Virus record (IMG/VR): IMGVR_UViG_3300022602_000152
Location: 1 to 48,699 of that record
Strand: one strand, 5' to 3'
Origin: a virus
Length of the DNA stretch: 48,699 nucleotides
The notes under the pieces were generated by a model. It worked only from the letters and a program-made list of their open reading frames with translations. It was not told where the DNA came from and made no database searches. The position numbers and the translations under genes are program-made. The number at the start of each line of letters is the position of its first letter. Position 1 is the stretch's first letter. Positions 11,593 through 20,533 of this stretch are shown here, piece after piece.

Positions 11593-11969
11593 TACAATAA
11601 TCCTTTTTGTTTCATATCCTCTCTAATTTTTGTAGCAGATATTGCTTCTATTTCATCAGGAAGTTCTATCTTATTTATCTTGTATCCCACATCTCTACCA
11701 TAAAAAATTTCTGTAATATTAGAAACTAGATTGACTAAAAAATCATGTTTAAATTTAAAACCTTCTGCTTCTAAATCTTTTATAATTTTTTCTTTAACAA
11801 ATGAATAATCAAACGGATTTTTCTCATCTGTTCCGCCAGTGTCACGAACCATAATCATAACTTGACCTGTCTTGGCATGTGCTCGCTTAAACAATTCAGT
11901 ATGACCTGGATGCCATGGCTGGTATCTTCCTAATAATTGTACAGTTGGTGCTTGATTATTCCATGTCAT
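11592..11969 (-). CDS. HxGH nucleotidyltransferase (cytidylyltransferase-like, 125 aa)
   Basis: The protein has the nucleotidylyltransferase motifs GRYQPWHPGH (HPGH at residues 20-23) and ISATKIR (110-116). These correspond to the HIGH and ISSTxxR motifs of the NadM, TagD and ATP-sulfurylase-like superfamily, which join a nucleotide to a phosphate-bearing substrate. A VRDTGG loop at 41-46 fits the fold. It directly follows the adenylylsulfate-kinase-like gene with ATGA coupling, so the two may act in sequence on sulfate or on an NMN- or phosphate-type substrate. The family is clear; the substrate is not. Confidence 0.75.
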   Translation of the reverse strand: MTWNNQAPTVQLLGRYQPWHPGHTELFKRAHAKTGQVMIMVRDTGGTDEKNPFDYSFVKEKIIKDLEAEGFKFKHDFLVNLVSNITEIFYGRDVGYKINKIELPDEIEAISATKIREDMKQKGLL

Positions 11970-12439
11970 GATAATTTTAATCCCTTAAACATTGCTTTAA
12001 TCCAAGTTGGATGAGTGTCGAAATCTAGTTCTTCCATAATATACTTTGACCAGAAATCCGCATCTTGTGTGTCTACACGAAAATAATAACTGCCTGGTTC
12101 TGGATTCACAAACATTTTGTTCGTGTCTTCAAATCGCCCTTCTTTGATCGTGTCAACCCAAATAACGGTAGCAGGTCCGAAGGCTGCACGAGTAGCTGGT
12201 GTGGGACAAACAAAATCGGCTATCACCCATGAACCTGCTGCCGTAACTTGGTCACAAAGCCATCCCATTCGTCTGGCTTGTTCAATTCTATCTGCTTCAC
12301 TGAATCCAAGATGACTGTTAATGTTTGCACGAACAGCATCAGCGTTCCAGTGAACTGCTTTTAATTTTGGTGCTAAGGCTTTCGCCAGAGTGGTTTTACC
12401 CGACCCTGGCAAGCCCATTATGAGTATCTTCTTGTTCAT
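11966..12439 (-). CDS. Adenylylsulfate-kinase-like P-loop kinase (157 aa)
   Basis: Walker A is GLPGSGKTT (9-17). The segment NADAVRANINSHLGFSEADRIEQARR matches the APS-kinase pattern (D-x-VR, N..LGFS..DR..) and ADFVCP matches the strand after it. APS kinase makes PAPS, the sulfate donor for sulfotransferases, and three sulfotransferase-like proteins are encoded nearby. The C-terminal third, with WVDTIKEGRFEDTNKMF, is less conserved, so a related small-molecule kinase is possible. It overlaps the symporter stop by four bases and the next gene by four bases. Confidence 0.72.
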   Translation of the reverse strand: MNKKILIMGLPGSGKTTLAKALAPKLKAVHWNADAVRANINSHLGFSEADRIEQARRMGWLCDQVTAAGSWVIADFVCPTPATRAAFGPATVIWVDTIKEGRFEDTNKMFVNPEPGSYYFRVDTQDADFWSKYIMEELDFDTHPTWIKAMFKGLKLS

Positions 12440-13905
12440 GTGGAAGCCTTACTAATTTGTGTGATGGCAAGTGATAAAACACCACTGCCAAATACAGCAA
12501 GCATAGTTCCTAGAACCGCAATGTTTGGTCCACCACCAAAGTTCATGCCATAAACATAAGTGGTAAATCCAACTAGGTATGCAATCAACACACCCCAAAA
12601 CATTCCACGCTCGTTAACCAATCTATCATTCCATAGGCTCAGCATGAGTGGGAACCATACTGTTGCACGAAGAATACCAAAGAACAAGAAGATGGTTACC
12701 AGAGTCATACCAGGCCAGTTAGCAAGGGTTAAACCAGCAACAATAAGACCTAACATACCAAACCGTGCATAGGTAATGCTTTTTACATTGCCAATATCAG
12801 TTGGCAAATCGTTGACCATGTTTTTAATATCATGCCCAACAAGGTTACCAACACTGCTCAACTGGCTGTCAAGGACGCTTACAAGCCCAGCAAACAGCAT
12901 AAACAAGAATAACATAGTTGCCCAATGAGGAAGAATTGCTCCAATAGTTACAATGTTTGTGTATCCAACCAATGCCTTTGGAATATCATAATGCATACCA
13001 GCAGCAAGGAAACCTAATACGCCCGTTAATAGTGGAACGATAACAAAGATACATGCGCCGCCGACGAATGCACGGATTACATTTTCACGCTTGATAGCAA
13101 ATGCTCGTTGATAGAAACTATTATCTCCCCACGGTGCACCAAGATGTCCAATTGCAGTTGAGAAACCAACACTCATGAATACGCCAAGAGCAAAATCAGT
13201 TCCATAGATAGACGAACCGTTACCTGTAATGCCACCGAGACCAGCACTTACAATATCCCATCCACCAACACTAGATACTGCCCAAGGAACAAGAATAACC
13301 AAGCCAAGAATAAGCATACTTAACTTGAACATTTCTGTAATCACGCTTGCTTTTAAACCACCACGAAGAGTATATGTGAGAGCGATTGCAGCAAGGATGA
13401 AACTTACCGTATGATAATCCATACCTGTTAACACTTCAACACTCTTACTACCAGCAAGAACATTAATAGCAAATGAGCAGATTGCTAGCATACCAAGTTC
13501 AATCATGAATAGAATCTGCACACGATTACTGAATCGTTCTTTCAGGTATCCACTGATTGTAAATCCATCTGGTTTACGATCACGAAGACGAGAGGCAAAC
13601 CAACTGAATACAATGAGTGATAGGAAGTTACCGATTGTAAACCAGAACAATCCTACTACGCCATTTTGATAGGCTTGCTGTGCACTAATAAACATGCCTG
13701 GTGCCCACATCCAAGCAGCACCTGTGCTCATGGCACCTTGCAGCGTCGTTAATTCACGCTTTGCTACAAGAAATCCTTCTTTGGTATTAGCAAATCCACG
13801 TGCAAACCAATATGTTAGTCCAAAAATAACAGCAGCATATACTGCCAAAATTGTCATTCCTGTTCCGCTGTCAAATAGCGGAAACAATTTAGTGAAGTCC
13901 ATCAT
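12436..13905 (-). CDS. Sodium:solute symporter family protein (489 aa)
   Basis: This long, strongly hydrophobic protein has about 13 membrane helices spread from residue 15 to the end, as in the SSS (LeuT-fold) family. The helices include the sequences TILAVYAAVIFGLTYWF, GVLGFLAAGM and LFAGLVSVLDSQLSSVGN. The last matches the family region containing the Na+-site serines. An ATG at 13905 (and another at 13902) follows AGGAG. It is full length with no break. Import of a solute into the infected cell, or out of it, is the expected job; the substrate is unknown. Placement with kinase, transferase and oxygenase genes in one overlapping operon suggests an auxiliary metabolic module. Confidence 0.85.
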   Translation of the reverse strand: MMDFTKLFPLFDSGTGMTILAVYAAVIFGLTYWFARGFANTKEGFLVAKRELTTLQGAMSTGAAWMWAPGMFISAQQAYQNGVVGLFWFTIGNFLSLIVFSWFASRLRDRKPDGFTISGYLKERFSNRVQILFMIELGMLAICSFAINVLAGSKSVEVLTGMDYHTVSFILAAIALTYTLRGGLKASVITEMFKLSMLILGLVILVPWAVSSVGGWDIVSAGLGGITGNGSSIYGTDFALGVFMSVGFSTAIGHLGAPWGDNSFYQRAFAIKRENVIRAFVGGACIFVIVPLLTGVLGFLAAGMHYDIPKALVGYTNIVTIGAILPHWATMLFLFMLFAGLVSVLDSQLSSVGNLVGHDIKNMVNDLPTDIGNVKSITYARFGMLGLIVAGLTLANWPGMTLVTIFLFFGILRATVWFPLMLSLWNDRLVNERGMFWGVLIAYLVGFTTYVYGMNFGGGPNIAVLGTMLAVFGSGVLSLAITQISKAST

Positions 13906-14638
13906 TATACTCCTTAAAAATATTATAAATTGATTGTTGTGCAGCGGTCAAATCCGCCAATTTGTTGCTATACAAGTCATCAAGAACTTGTAAATTGTTT
14001 TGCATACTAACCATGCGAGCATGAACATTAGTAAAATCTAACGCATCTACGATATCCCAATCTAAATGCGTATATAACTTTTGAAGTAATTTAGTTGGAT
14101 CGCCATTTAAAATATCACTGACGCTGACTCTAACAATACGAGAATCTGATACATCGCACGAACGATTATCAATCTCTTGCTGCAATCGTTCTGTTAATTG
14201 TGCATCATCCCTAATGTCAAGCATACCATACCAACGCTCACGAGTCATCTTTGTTTCATTGTTTAACCAACATAAGAATACCTCATGTAGGGTAGGTCTT
14301 TCAATAAAAATAATTCGATCATCACTATTCATCCAACGAAGTATTTGGTGGATGGCTGGGTCAATATCCTCTCCGATAGCCGCTGGCCATCCACCATAGA
14401 TGCTGTAACCCCAGTGGGAAATGGCATTACGGCATTTTTCTAATTCTTCCATAAACGAATCGGTATCACGCACTTTGCAAAAACTTGCATAACCATGACT
14501 ACTGCCATCTGGTTGCAAAGGATTATCCATTATAGGTGGCTGATGCGTTTTTCTAATAGCATTAAAACGGTCTAATGCCCAACCAATAAAACTGCCATAG
14601 GCACCAGGCGCATATACTATGGTAATAACTCGATTCAA
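13889..14638 (-). CDS. P-loop, sulfotransferase-like protein (249 aa)
   Basis: The start MNRVITIVYAPGAYGSFIGW resembles the strand-loop-helix PAPS-binding element of sulfotransferases, with APGAYGSF in place of a classic PKxGTT loop. RIIFIERPTLHEVFLCWL (around residue 90-125) fits the core strand with the Arg that binds the 3'-phosphate. RIVRVSVSDIL is a later strand. The fit is weaker than for the other two, so a general P-loop family call is safer. It overlaps the oxygenase stop by four bases and the symporter start by 17. Confidence 0.55.
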   Translation of the reverse strand: MNRVITIVYAPGAYGSFIGWALDRFNAIRKTHQPPIMDNPLQPDGSSHGYASFCKVRDTDSFMEELEKCRNAISHWGYSIYGGWPAAIGEDIDPAIHQILRWMNSDDRIIFIERPTLHEVFLCWLNNETKMTRERWYGMLDIRDDAQLTERLQQEIDNRSCDVSDSRIVRVSVSDILNGDPTKLLQKLYTHLDWDIVDALDFTNVHARMVSMQNNLQVLDDLYSNKLADLTAAQQSIYNIFKEYNDGLH

Positions 14639-15366
14639 AGTTTTACCACCAATTGTTTGCTAGCACCACCAACTACATCACGAGTTCTATCTGTAACATA
14701 TCCAGTGATTTGTAACATAGGACGATCCCACCAACCCATGTTAGCGGTGGCATGTGGCATATCTTGCCATTCCCATGTGATACAATCTCCTGCTCGCCAT
14801 TGAGTAAAGTTGGCATTGCCTAGTTGAAATACTTGTCCCATTTCCCAATCTGCTAACATGATGGCAAACCTACGCATAATGTCTGGATTCTTATCCATCT
14901 CTGTTACTTTAAAACTGTTTTCACGTTCTGGTCTGGCTGCAAAATTATCAATATGAGTATGCAGCATTTGTCCTGTTGTTTGATTATGAAATTTAATCAT
15001 GCTTTCATCCATGCCAAGCCAATCGCTTACTTTTTGAAAAATTTCAATATCTTCTGCTGCGGTGCGATTAAACACTTCTTGATCAGGGTTGGCTCCTGCA
15101 CGAATCAAATCTTGTTCTTCTGCGGTTGCACTATACAAACCTTTATCCGCAATATCTTTGTTAAAATTGTTGCGAGTTCCCCAACTACTGGCTTTTGTAC
15201 GAGGCAAGCATTCACGGATTGCATCCGTAAAATCTGCGTCAAATTTACAAACGTGAGTGTAACTGTCTATGCCTGGTGCTGGTGGTCGTTTAGTATCAAA
15301 ATGCCAACGGCTACGGCTTTTAGTAAATTCCCAACGACTATCGCCCCAATTTTCATATTCTGTCAT
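14635..15366 (-). CDS. 2OG-Fe(II) oxygenase-like protein (243 aa)
   Basis: HTHID supplies His138 and Asp140, DMPHATANMG supplies His205, and Arg215 follows in DRPMLQITG. This is the complete Fe(II)/2-oxoglutarate set. The N-terminal 60 residues are rich in Trp and Arg (WGDSRWEFTKSRSRWHFD). It is a paralogue of the 5582-6298 gene with the same core spacing but a different N-terminus. It is the first gene of the minus-strand accessory operon, with a late promoter 50 nt upstream and a GGGAAA ribosome-binding site. The substrate is not known. Confidence 0.8.
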   Translation of the reverse strand: MTEYENWGDSRWEFTKSRSRWHFDTKRPPAPGIDSYTHVCKFDADFTDAIRECLPRTKASSWGTRNNFNKDIADKGLYSATAEEQDLIRAGANPDQEVFNRTAAEDIEIFQKVSDWLGMDESMIKFHNQTTGQMLHTHIDNFAARPERENSFKVTEMDKNPDIMRRFAIMLADWEMGQVFQLGNANFTQWRAGDCITWEWQDMPHATANMGWWDRPMLQITGYVTDRTRDVVGGASKQLVVKL

Positions 15367-15396
15367 AAATTTTTTCCCAAGTTAATTTTTTTCTAA

Positions 15397-15424
15397 GATA
15401 AATAATTTTATAAAGATATTTATA
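15397..15424. promoter_or_regulatory. Divergent late promoters
   Basis: GATAAATA on the plus strand (15397-15404) points to the methyltransferase at 15453. TATAAATA on the minus strand (15417-15424) points to the oxygenase at 15366. The gap 15367-15452 is otherwise very AT-rich and gene-free. Confidence 0.55.
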
Positions 15425-15452
15425 AAAAAATTCAAAAAGTAGGAAAAAATCT

Positions 15453-16190
15453 GTGAATAGAAAAATTTATAACTTTTTATATAAAAATTTGCATGATGCG
15501 TTTAATTTACCAAAGTATGATGATTTTAATAAAACGATGACACAATGGACTATTGTCAATGCATTGCCGTGGACTCCCAAGCGTTGGGAGAAATTTTGCA
15601 ACCAGATTAATAATGAATTTGATTTAGAAATAAATTTTAATGGCACTATTGCAGATATAACGCATGATATTGACCAAAAATATAGTGCAAGATTTTGGGG
15701 AGGCATCTGGCAACCTCGCACCGAAGTTTATCAATTTACAGGTTGGAATATTGTAGAACTTATTAACAAAACAAATCCAAAAGCAGTGTTAGATGTTGGA
15801 TGTGGATTTAACCAGTTTAAGGCTCGTATTCCAAATCTAATAGGCATTGATGCTTATAATAACAGTGCTGATTATATGGTTGATATTCTAGATTATACAG
15901 TTCCTAATGAATCATATGACCATGTTATTGTTTTTGGCAGCATTAATTTTGGCGAGTTTGACGATATCAATGCTAGATTTAAAAAAGTAATAGATTTAAC
16001 TATGGTAGGTGGCAAGATTTATGTTCGTGCAAATCCTGGACATGTTCATAAGAATGGTCAATGGATTGATATCTATCCTTGGGATTTTGACACTGCTTAT
16101 AGAATTTCTCAACTTCATAATTGTGAGTTAAGTTCTTTCAAGAAAGATAATGGCGACAGACTTTATTTTGAGTTAACGAAAAATGCCTAA
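15453..16190 (+). CDS. Class I AdoMet methyltransferase (245 aa)
   Basis: The start is GTG at 15453 with AGGA ten bases upstream. After about 105 residues the Rossmann motif I appears, AVLDVGCGFNQFK, then IGIDAYN (motif II), MVDILDYTVPNESYDHVIVFGSI (motifs III-IV) and VGGKIYVRANPG. This is the full order of a small-molecule or protein methyltransferase. It lacks a DNA-methylase catalytic motif. The substrate is unknown. It overlaps the sulfotransferase-like gene by eight bases, so the two are probably partners. Confidence 0.8.
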   Translation: MNRKIYNFLYKNLHDAFNLPKYDDFNKTMTQWTIVNALPWTPKRWEKFCNQINNEFDLEINFNGTIADITHDIDQKYSARFWGGIWQPRTEVYQFTGWNIVELINKTNPKAVLDVGCGFNQFKARIPNLIGIDAYNNSADYMVDILDYTVPNESYDHVIVFGSINFGEFDDINARFKKVIDLTMVGGKIYVRANPGHVHKNGQWIDIYPWDFDTAYRISQLHNCELSSFKKDNGDRLYFELTKNA

Positions 16191-16824
16191 ACTAATCGTA
16201 TTATTTGGTCCACAGGGAAGTGGCAATCATTTATTTGGTAAAATATTTTCAATGCATCCTGATGTTCATGGATGGAAAGATGCTTTAAAACCAGATGGAT
16301 ATTTCATTCCACACTATAAAGAACCATTTAATTGGTATTGGAATAATATTGATGAGATTGATATGGATATTATGGGCGGTAAAGAATATGCTGTCACTAG
16401 TATATCAAACCCATATGTAGAAAAATGGTTACCAAAAGTTCCACCAATCTATGAGTTTATGGAAAAATGCGAAAGCATTGGCATTGAAGTTCAACCAGTT
16501 GTAATAGGACGTGATAGAAATATTCTTACTCATCAACAAACACGATTACGAGGTGGACCAACTTGGGGCAATATGCCACAATTAATACAATGGATGAAAG
16601 TTCCACCGTTTTATATTTCACAAGAATTGCTATATCTGTATCGCAAACATTATGTTAAAAGCTTATCGCATTGGTTAGATTTTCCTCTTCTTTGGGATGA
16701 TCCACAAATTGAAGAAATTCTTAAAGAAGATGCTAATGAGAAATATATTAAAGCAAGTGATGGCACAGACTTAGATGAGCATGTTAAAATAATTTTAACT
16801 CCGCCATGGTTAAAAACACAATAG
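16183..16824 (+). CDS. Sulfotransferase-like P-loop protein (213 aa)
   Basis: LIVLFGPQGSGNHLFGKIF (residues 4-22) is a good sulfotransferase-type 5'-phosphosulfate loop. The next segment, MHPDVHGW, is also typical. IGIEVQPVVIGRDRNIL (residues 99-115) fits the strand with the 3'-phosphate-binding Arg. It is the third such gene here, after those at 10316 and 13889. It follows and overlaps a methyltransferase, which suggests that a methylated and sulfated product is possible, although this is inference. It ends 33 bases before the neck gene. Confidence 0.65.
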   Translation: MPKLIVLFGPQGSGNHLFGKIFSMHPDVHGWKDALKPDGYFIPHYKEPFNWYWNNIDEIDMDIMGGKEYAVTSISNPYVEKWLPKVPPIYEFMEKCESIGIEVQPVVIGRDRNILTHQQTRLRGGPTWGNMPQLIQWMKVPPFYISQELLYLYRKHYVKSLSHWLDFPLLWDDPQIEEILKEDANEKYIKASDGTDLDEHVKIILTPPWLKTQ

Positions 16825-16833
16825 TTTATTTCC

Positions 16834-16841
16834 CATAAATA
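16834..16841 (+). promoter_or_regulatory. T4-type late promoter
   Basis: CATAAATA, 16 nt before the ATG of the neck-like protein at 16858. TGGGAAATAA lies between them. Confidence 0.65.
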
Positions 16842-16857
16842 TCATTGGGAAATAATT

Positions 16858-17952
16858 ATGCCACGTTTAAGTTTATATAGAGAAAATCATAGTAACGATT
16901 TTAAATTTCAGGATAATCGTATCCGTGAAGTGTTTACTGCTGGTGGCGTTGGAATCAATGTTCACAAATATCTTGGTCCAAAAGATCAAGGTCTAACAAC
17001 TGACTTGACTCAGCCACAATATAGTAGTCAAAGTGTGCAAAACATTCAAGATTTACTATTTTTAGAAAACCGTGATCGTGCATATGACAAAGACATTTAT
17101 GCGCTGCGTGGACATTATACCATTCAAGATAATGACTTTAATTTAAGTCAGTTTGGTCTTATGGTAACCAATGATACTCTTTATATCACCTTTCATATCA
17201 ATGATATGAGCGAACGCATGGGCAGAAAAATTATGCCAGGCGATGTATTTGAATTGCCGCATCTTCGTGATTTTAATCCGCTTGATTCATCTATACCAGT
17301 TGCATTAAAGAAGTTTTATGTTGTTCAAGAAACTACTCGTGCAGCAGAAGGGTATGCTCAAACTTGGTGGCCTCATCTTTGGCGTTGCAAAGTTACGCCA
17401 ATGGTTGATAGCCAAGAGTATCGTGATATTCTTGATCAGGAAGCAGTTAAAGCCGATGGAACTCCAACTGGAAGCACTCTTGGTGATTTCCTAAGCAGTT
17501 ATAACCTGAATGTTCAAATTAATAATGCAGTGATTGCACAAGCTGAAAGTGATGTTCCAAATAGCGGATACAGTGTTAATAAGTTGTTTATTTTACCAAC
17601 GCAAGATGGAATTAGCCCAGTAACAGTTATTAATGCATATTTAAGTGGTGATGGAACTGCTCCAAATGGATTGCCTGTTAATGTTGATACAGCATTTCCA
17701 TTAAATCCAACACAAGGCGAATATGCGTTGCGCACTGATTATATTCCAGCAAGATTGTTTCGTTATAATGGAACAAGTTGGACTGCAATTCAAGATGTTC
17801 AACGTGCAGATATCACTGGTGCAAACACTAATACGCAACTTGGTGGATTTATTAATAACACTGGAACTGTTAAACTTGCAAATGGTTATGCAATACCAAG
17901 TAGTCAAACACTAAGTAATTTGTTTAATCTAACACCAGATAAACTAGGATAA
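16858..17952 (+). CDS. Neck/virion structural protein, gp14-like (364 aa)
   Basis: The N-terminal 200 residues carry NIQDLLFLENRDR, IQDNDFNLSQFG, GRKIMPGDVFELPHLRDFNPLD, FYVVQET and GYAQTWWPHLWRCKV. This combination is characteristic of a conserved head-tail joining protein in T4-like marine phages. The GD-F-LP then F-V order parallels T4 gp14, the neck protein that closes the filled head, but the identity is by position and pattern only. About 120 extra C-terminal residues (a YRYNGTSW-type module) are beta-rich and may decorate the virion. It lies directly before the gp15-type gene, as neck genes do in T4. Confidence 0.7.
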   Translation: MPRLSLYRENHSNDFKFQDNRIREVFTAGGVGINVHKYLGPKDQGLTTDLTQPQYSSQSVQNIQDLLFLENRDRAYDKDIYALRGHYTIQDNDFNLSQFGLMVTNDTLYITFHINDMSERMGRKIMPGDVFELPHLRDFNPLDSSIPVALKKFYVVQETTRAAEGYAQTWWPHLWRCKVTPMVDSQEYRDILDQEAVKADGTPTGSTLGDFLSSYNLNVQINNAVIAQAESDVPNSGYSVNKLFILPTQDGISPVTVINAYLSGDGTAPNGLPVNVDTAFPLNPTQGEYALRTDYIPARLFRYNGTSWTAIQDVQRADITGANTNTQLGGFINNTGTVKLANGYAIPSSQTLSNLFNLTPDKLG

Positions 17953-17956
17953 TCAA

Positions 17957-19348
17957 GTGGGTCAATATTTTTACGATAAACAAATACGCAGATTTATGAA
18001 TCAATTCATTCGCATCTTTGATGAGATGTATGTAGAATTTGGCAAAGATGCCAATGGAAACAGTATTCTTTCTCGTGTTCCAGTTCGCTATGCTGATACT
18101 AACCGTCAGGTTGGTTCTATCTTAAAAAATAACAGTGATACGACCACATTAAATGTTCCTATGATGGTTTGTTATATCAAGGAAGTTGATTATGATCGTC
18201 AGCGTATTCAAGAACCAAAATATGTTGATAACAAAAGCGTAAGAAGTCGTGCCACTGATCCACTAACTGGCAATGTAACTACTCAACAAGGTCAAAACTA
18301 TACCCTAAAACGATTGATGCCAGCACCATATAAGCTAACAGTTGTAGTTGAACTATGGACAAGCAACTTTGATCAAAAATGTCAACTACTTGAACAAATT
18401 GGATGTATGTTTAATCCAGATATGGAACTTCAAAGTTCTCAAAATTATTATGATTGGTCAAGTTTAAGTTATATTTTGCTTAATAATTTTAACTGGACAA
18501 CTCGTAGTATTCCAGTAGGTGCAGATGACCCAATTGATGTTGCTACATTTACCTTTGAGATGCCTATTTGGTTATCCACGCCAGCTAAGATTTTGCGTCT
18601 TGGCATTATTCAAAGCGTAGTTTCTAATACATATGATGCCAATGGACAGCCGCTATCAACGGCAATTCAAGATGCGGTCAATGATCTTGGCAGTCGCCAA
18701 TACTTTACTCCAACTGGATATGGAGTTATTGTAAATGGCGAGAATGTTACTCTAACTCCACAGGGCGGTCCTATTCTTAATAATACAACTTTCTCTGATC
18801 CTTCTACTAATACCGCTCCAATTGAATGGCCACCTGTTATTAGTTTGTTTGGAAATATTGCAAACAATTATAGCATGATGTATTTGACAAATGCCACTAC
18901 TGAAAGATTAATCACTGGCACAGTTGCATATGATCCAAATAATTTAGCCAACTTAAAGTTTAATGTTGATCCAGCAACTATTCCAACTAACATACTGCCA
19001 AGCATTAATGCTATCGTAGACCCAAGAATAAATGGTCCAACCATTGGATTGCCAGCAGCTTCTACTGGTCAGCGTTATTTGATTGTTAATCCGCTAGGAA
19101 ACGCAAGTGTTGGCAATGGTGCCATTGTATGGCAAAATACTGATAGTTCTATAACACCAGCGTTGACCAATGATATTATCCAATATGACGGCAGTAAGTG
19201 GAACATTTCTTATCGTCCAAATGCAACAAGCAATGCTTCATATGTTACAAATACATTCTCATCACATCAGTATGCATGGAATGGCGCACAATGGGTTAAA
19301 TCATGGGAAGGTTATTATTCAGCAGGACTTTGGTCAATAGTAATTTGA
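17957..19348 (+). CDS. 15: Tail sheath stabiliser / tail completion protein (gp15-type)
   Basis: The GTG start at 17957 follows AGGA. The first 245 residues match the T4 gp15 layout: GQYFYDKQIRRFMNQFIRIF, then VPVRYAD, LNVPMMVCYIKEVDYDR, APYKLTVVVELWTSNFDQ.CQLLEQIGCMF.P and VATFTFEMPIWLSTP. The protein forms the ring at the head-proximal end of the contractile tail and holds sheath and tube. About 215 C-terminal residues extend beyond the T4 length, including a tail with TGQRYLIVNPLG and a Trp-rich end, similar in style to the extension on the neck-like protein. This pair is the strongest proof of myovirus identity. Confidence 0.85.
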   Translation: MGQYFYDKQIRRFMNQFIRIFDEMYVEFGKDANGNSILSRVPVRYADTNRQVGSILKNNSDTTTLNVPMMVCYIKEVDYDRQRIQEPKYVDNKSVRSRATDPLTGNVTTQQGQNYTLKRLMPAPYKLTVVVELWTSNFDQKCQLLEQIGCMFNPDMELQSSQNYYDWSSLSYILLNNFNWTTRSIPVGADDPIDVATFTFEMPIWLSTPAKILRLGIIQSVVSNTYDANGQPLSTAIQDAVNDLGSRQYFTPTGYGVIVNGENVTLTPQGGPILNNTTFSDPSTNTAPIEWPPVISLFGNIANNYSMMYLTNATTERLITGTVAYDPNNLANLKFNVDPATIPTNILPSINAIVDPRINGPTIGLPAASTGQRYLIVNPLGNASVGNGAIVWQNTDSSITPALTNDIIQYDGSKWNISYRPNATSNASYVTNTFSSHQYAWNGAQWVKSWEGYYSAGLWSIVI

Positions 19349-19379
19349 TTTAATCATCTATTAGTGTTATTGTATATCT

Positions 19380-19838
19380 ATGAAAAAGAAAAAAGTTTTT
19401 ATTTCACGAGAATTGACAGCAGTTGGTGCGCTTTTTATTAGCCAACAGTCTGGTCGTGCGCTATTTCTTTTGCGAGATCAAGACACATATAGCAATACTT
19501 GGTCATTGGTTGGCGGTCAAATTGAAGTTGGTGAAACTCTTTATGGCGGTTTAATGCGAGAAGTTCGTGAAGAAGTTGGGTTTGAACCGACCATTCAAAA
19601 AGTGTTACCACTAGAATATTTCAGCAGTCCAGATGGACATTTTTCTTATCATACATTTGTAGTGATTGTGCCAACAGAATTTATTCCAACGCTAAGCAAT
19701 GAACACAAAGGTTATTCTTGGTGCGATTTAAGTGCTACACCAAAGCCACTACATCCTGGTTTGTATAATAGCTTATCTAATAAAGTTATTCGCGATAAGT
19801 TAAAAACTATAAAAGAAATATTAAAAATCACCCAATAG
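19380..19838 (+). CDS. Nudix hydrolase (152 aa)
   Basis: A complete Nudix box, GGQIEVGETLYGGLMREVRE with EEVGF following, occupies residues 45-68 and contains the catalytic Glu residues (REVREEVG). It is a single-domain enzyme that hydrolyses a nucleoside diphosphate linked to another moiety. Phage versions may clean up nucleotides, remove mRNA caps or decap NAD-RNA; the substrate is not evident. It follows gp15 by 31 bases and its last 18 bases overlap the end of the convergent DUF115-like gene. Confidence 0.9.
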   Translation: MKKKKVFISRELTAVGALFISQQSGRALFLLRDQDTYSNTWSLVGGQIEVGETLYGGLMREVREEVGFEPTIQKVLPLEYFSSPDGHFSYHTFVVIVPTEFIPTLSNEHKGYSWCDLSATPKPLHPGLYNSLSNKVIRDKLKTIKEILKITQ

Positions 19839-20528
19839 CACAGCTTCACGAACTGTTACTTCATGATAGTTTGGTAAACTGTTTATTTGACTAATAAAAT
19901 CAAAACTATGATGATTTCTAACACGATAAAATTCTACATCGGTATAAATTCTACATACATTCGTTAAATGAGCATTATGCTTATCATATGTATAATCGCT
20001 ATCATTATAACCTAATGTATTTGCATAGATGTTATTGTTAACATCACCACTTCCATCAAAACCAAATAAGAATACTTTTTTAGCACCATCAAATGCTGCA
20101 AGAAATGCAGCCGTGCTGCCACTATCCATATACCAAACATTTGGTATTAAATTTGTATCACGATAAGATACCCATAGATCATTTTGTAAAAATATCTTTG
20201 CCTGATCTATTGGATAGGTAGAATCACCAAAGAATATGTTATTTTTAAAAATATAATAATCAGCAGCGGTATCACGATATGCAGCATTACAAGCATAGGT
20301 TGTTTTATAACCTTCTGCCACACGCTTGTTGTTTTGATTTAAGATAATCTGAATATCAGGAGATAATCTACTGATGCCATTTCCTATGACAATCGCACTA
20401 TCAACGCTACGATCATATGGAAATTCACGAGGATTAACAAACAGCGATTTTAATTGACCATTCTCAACATGAGTAAGGGTTTCACCTGTATAGTCTCTAC
20501 GATAGATGGGTGTGTTTAACTGTGGCAT
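19821..20528 (-). CDS. DUF115/GT42-like glycan-related protein (235 aa)
   Basis: SAIVIGNGISRLSPD (about 45-60) begins a Rossmann-like domain with the loop seen in DUF115 proteins and in sialyltransferases of the CST-I type. YACNAAYRDTAADYYIF and GSTAAFLAAFDGAKKVFLFGFDG follow in the same order. This suggests sugar or nucleotide-sugar chemistry, perhaps tail or surface glycosylation, but catalytic residues are not assigned. It is the last gene of the minus-strand tail block. A late motif lies five bases before the ATG and there is no ribosome-binding site, so the message may be leaderless. Confidence 0.55.
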   Translation of the reverse strand: MPQLNTPIYRRDYTGETLTHVENGQLKSLFVNPREFPYDRSVDSAIVIGNGISRLSPDIQIILNQNNKRVAEGYKTTYACNAAYRDTAADYYIFKNNIFFGDSTYPIDQAKIFLQNDLWVSYRDTNLIPNVWYMDSGSTAAFLAAFDGAKKVFLFGFDGSGDVNNNIYANTLGYNDSDYTYDKHNAHLTNVCRIYTDVEFYRVRNHHSFDFISQINSLPNYHEVTVREAVLLGDF

Positions 20529-20533
20529 AATGA

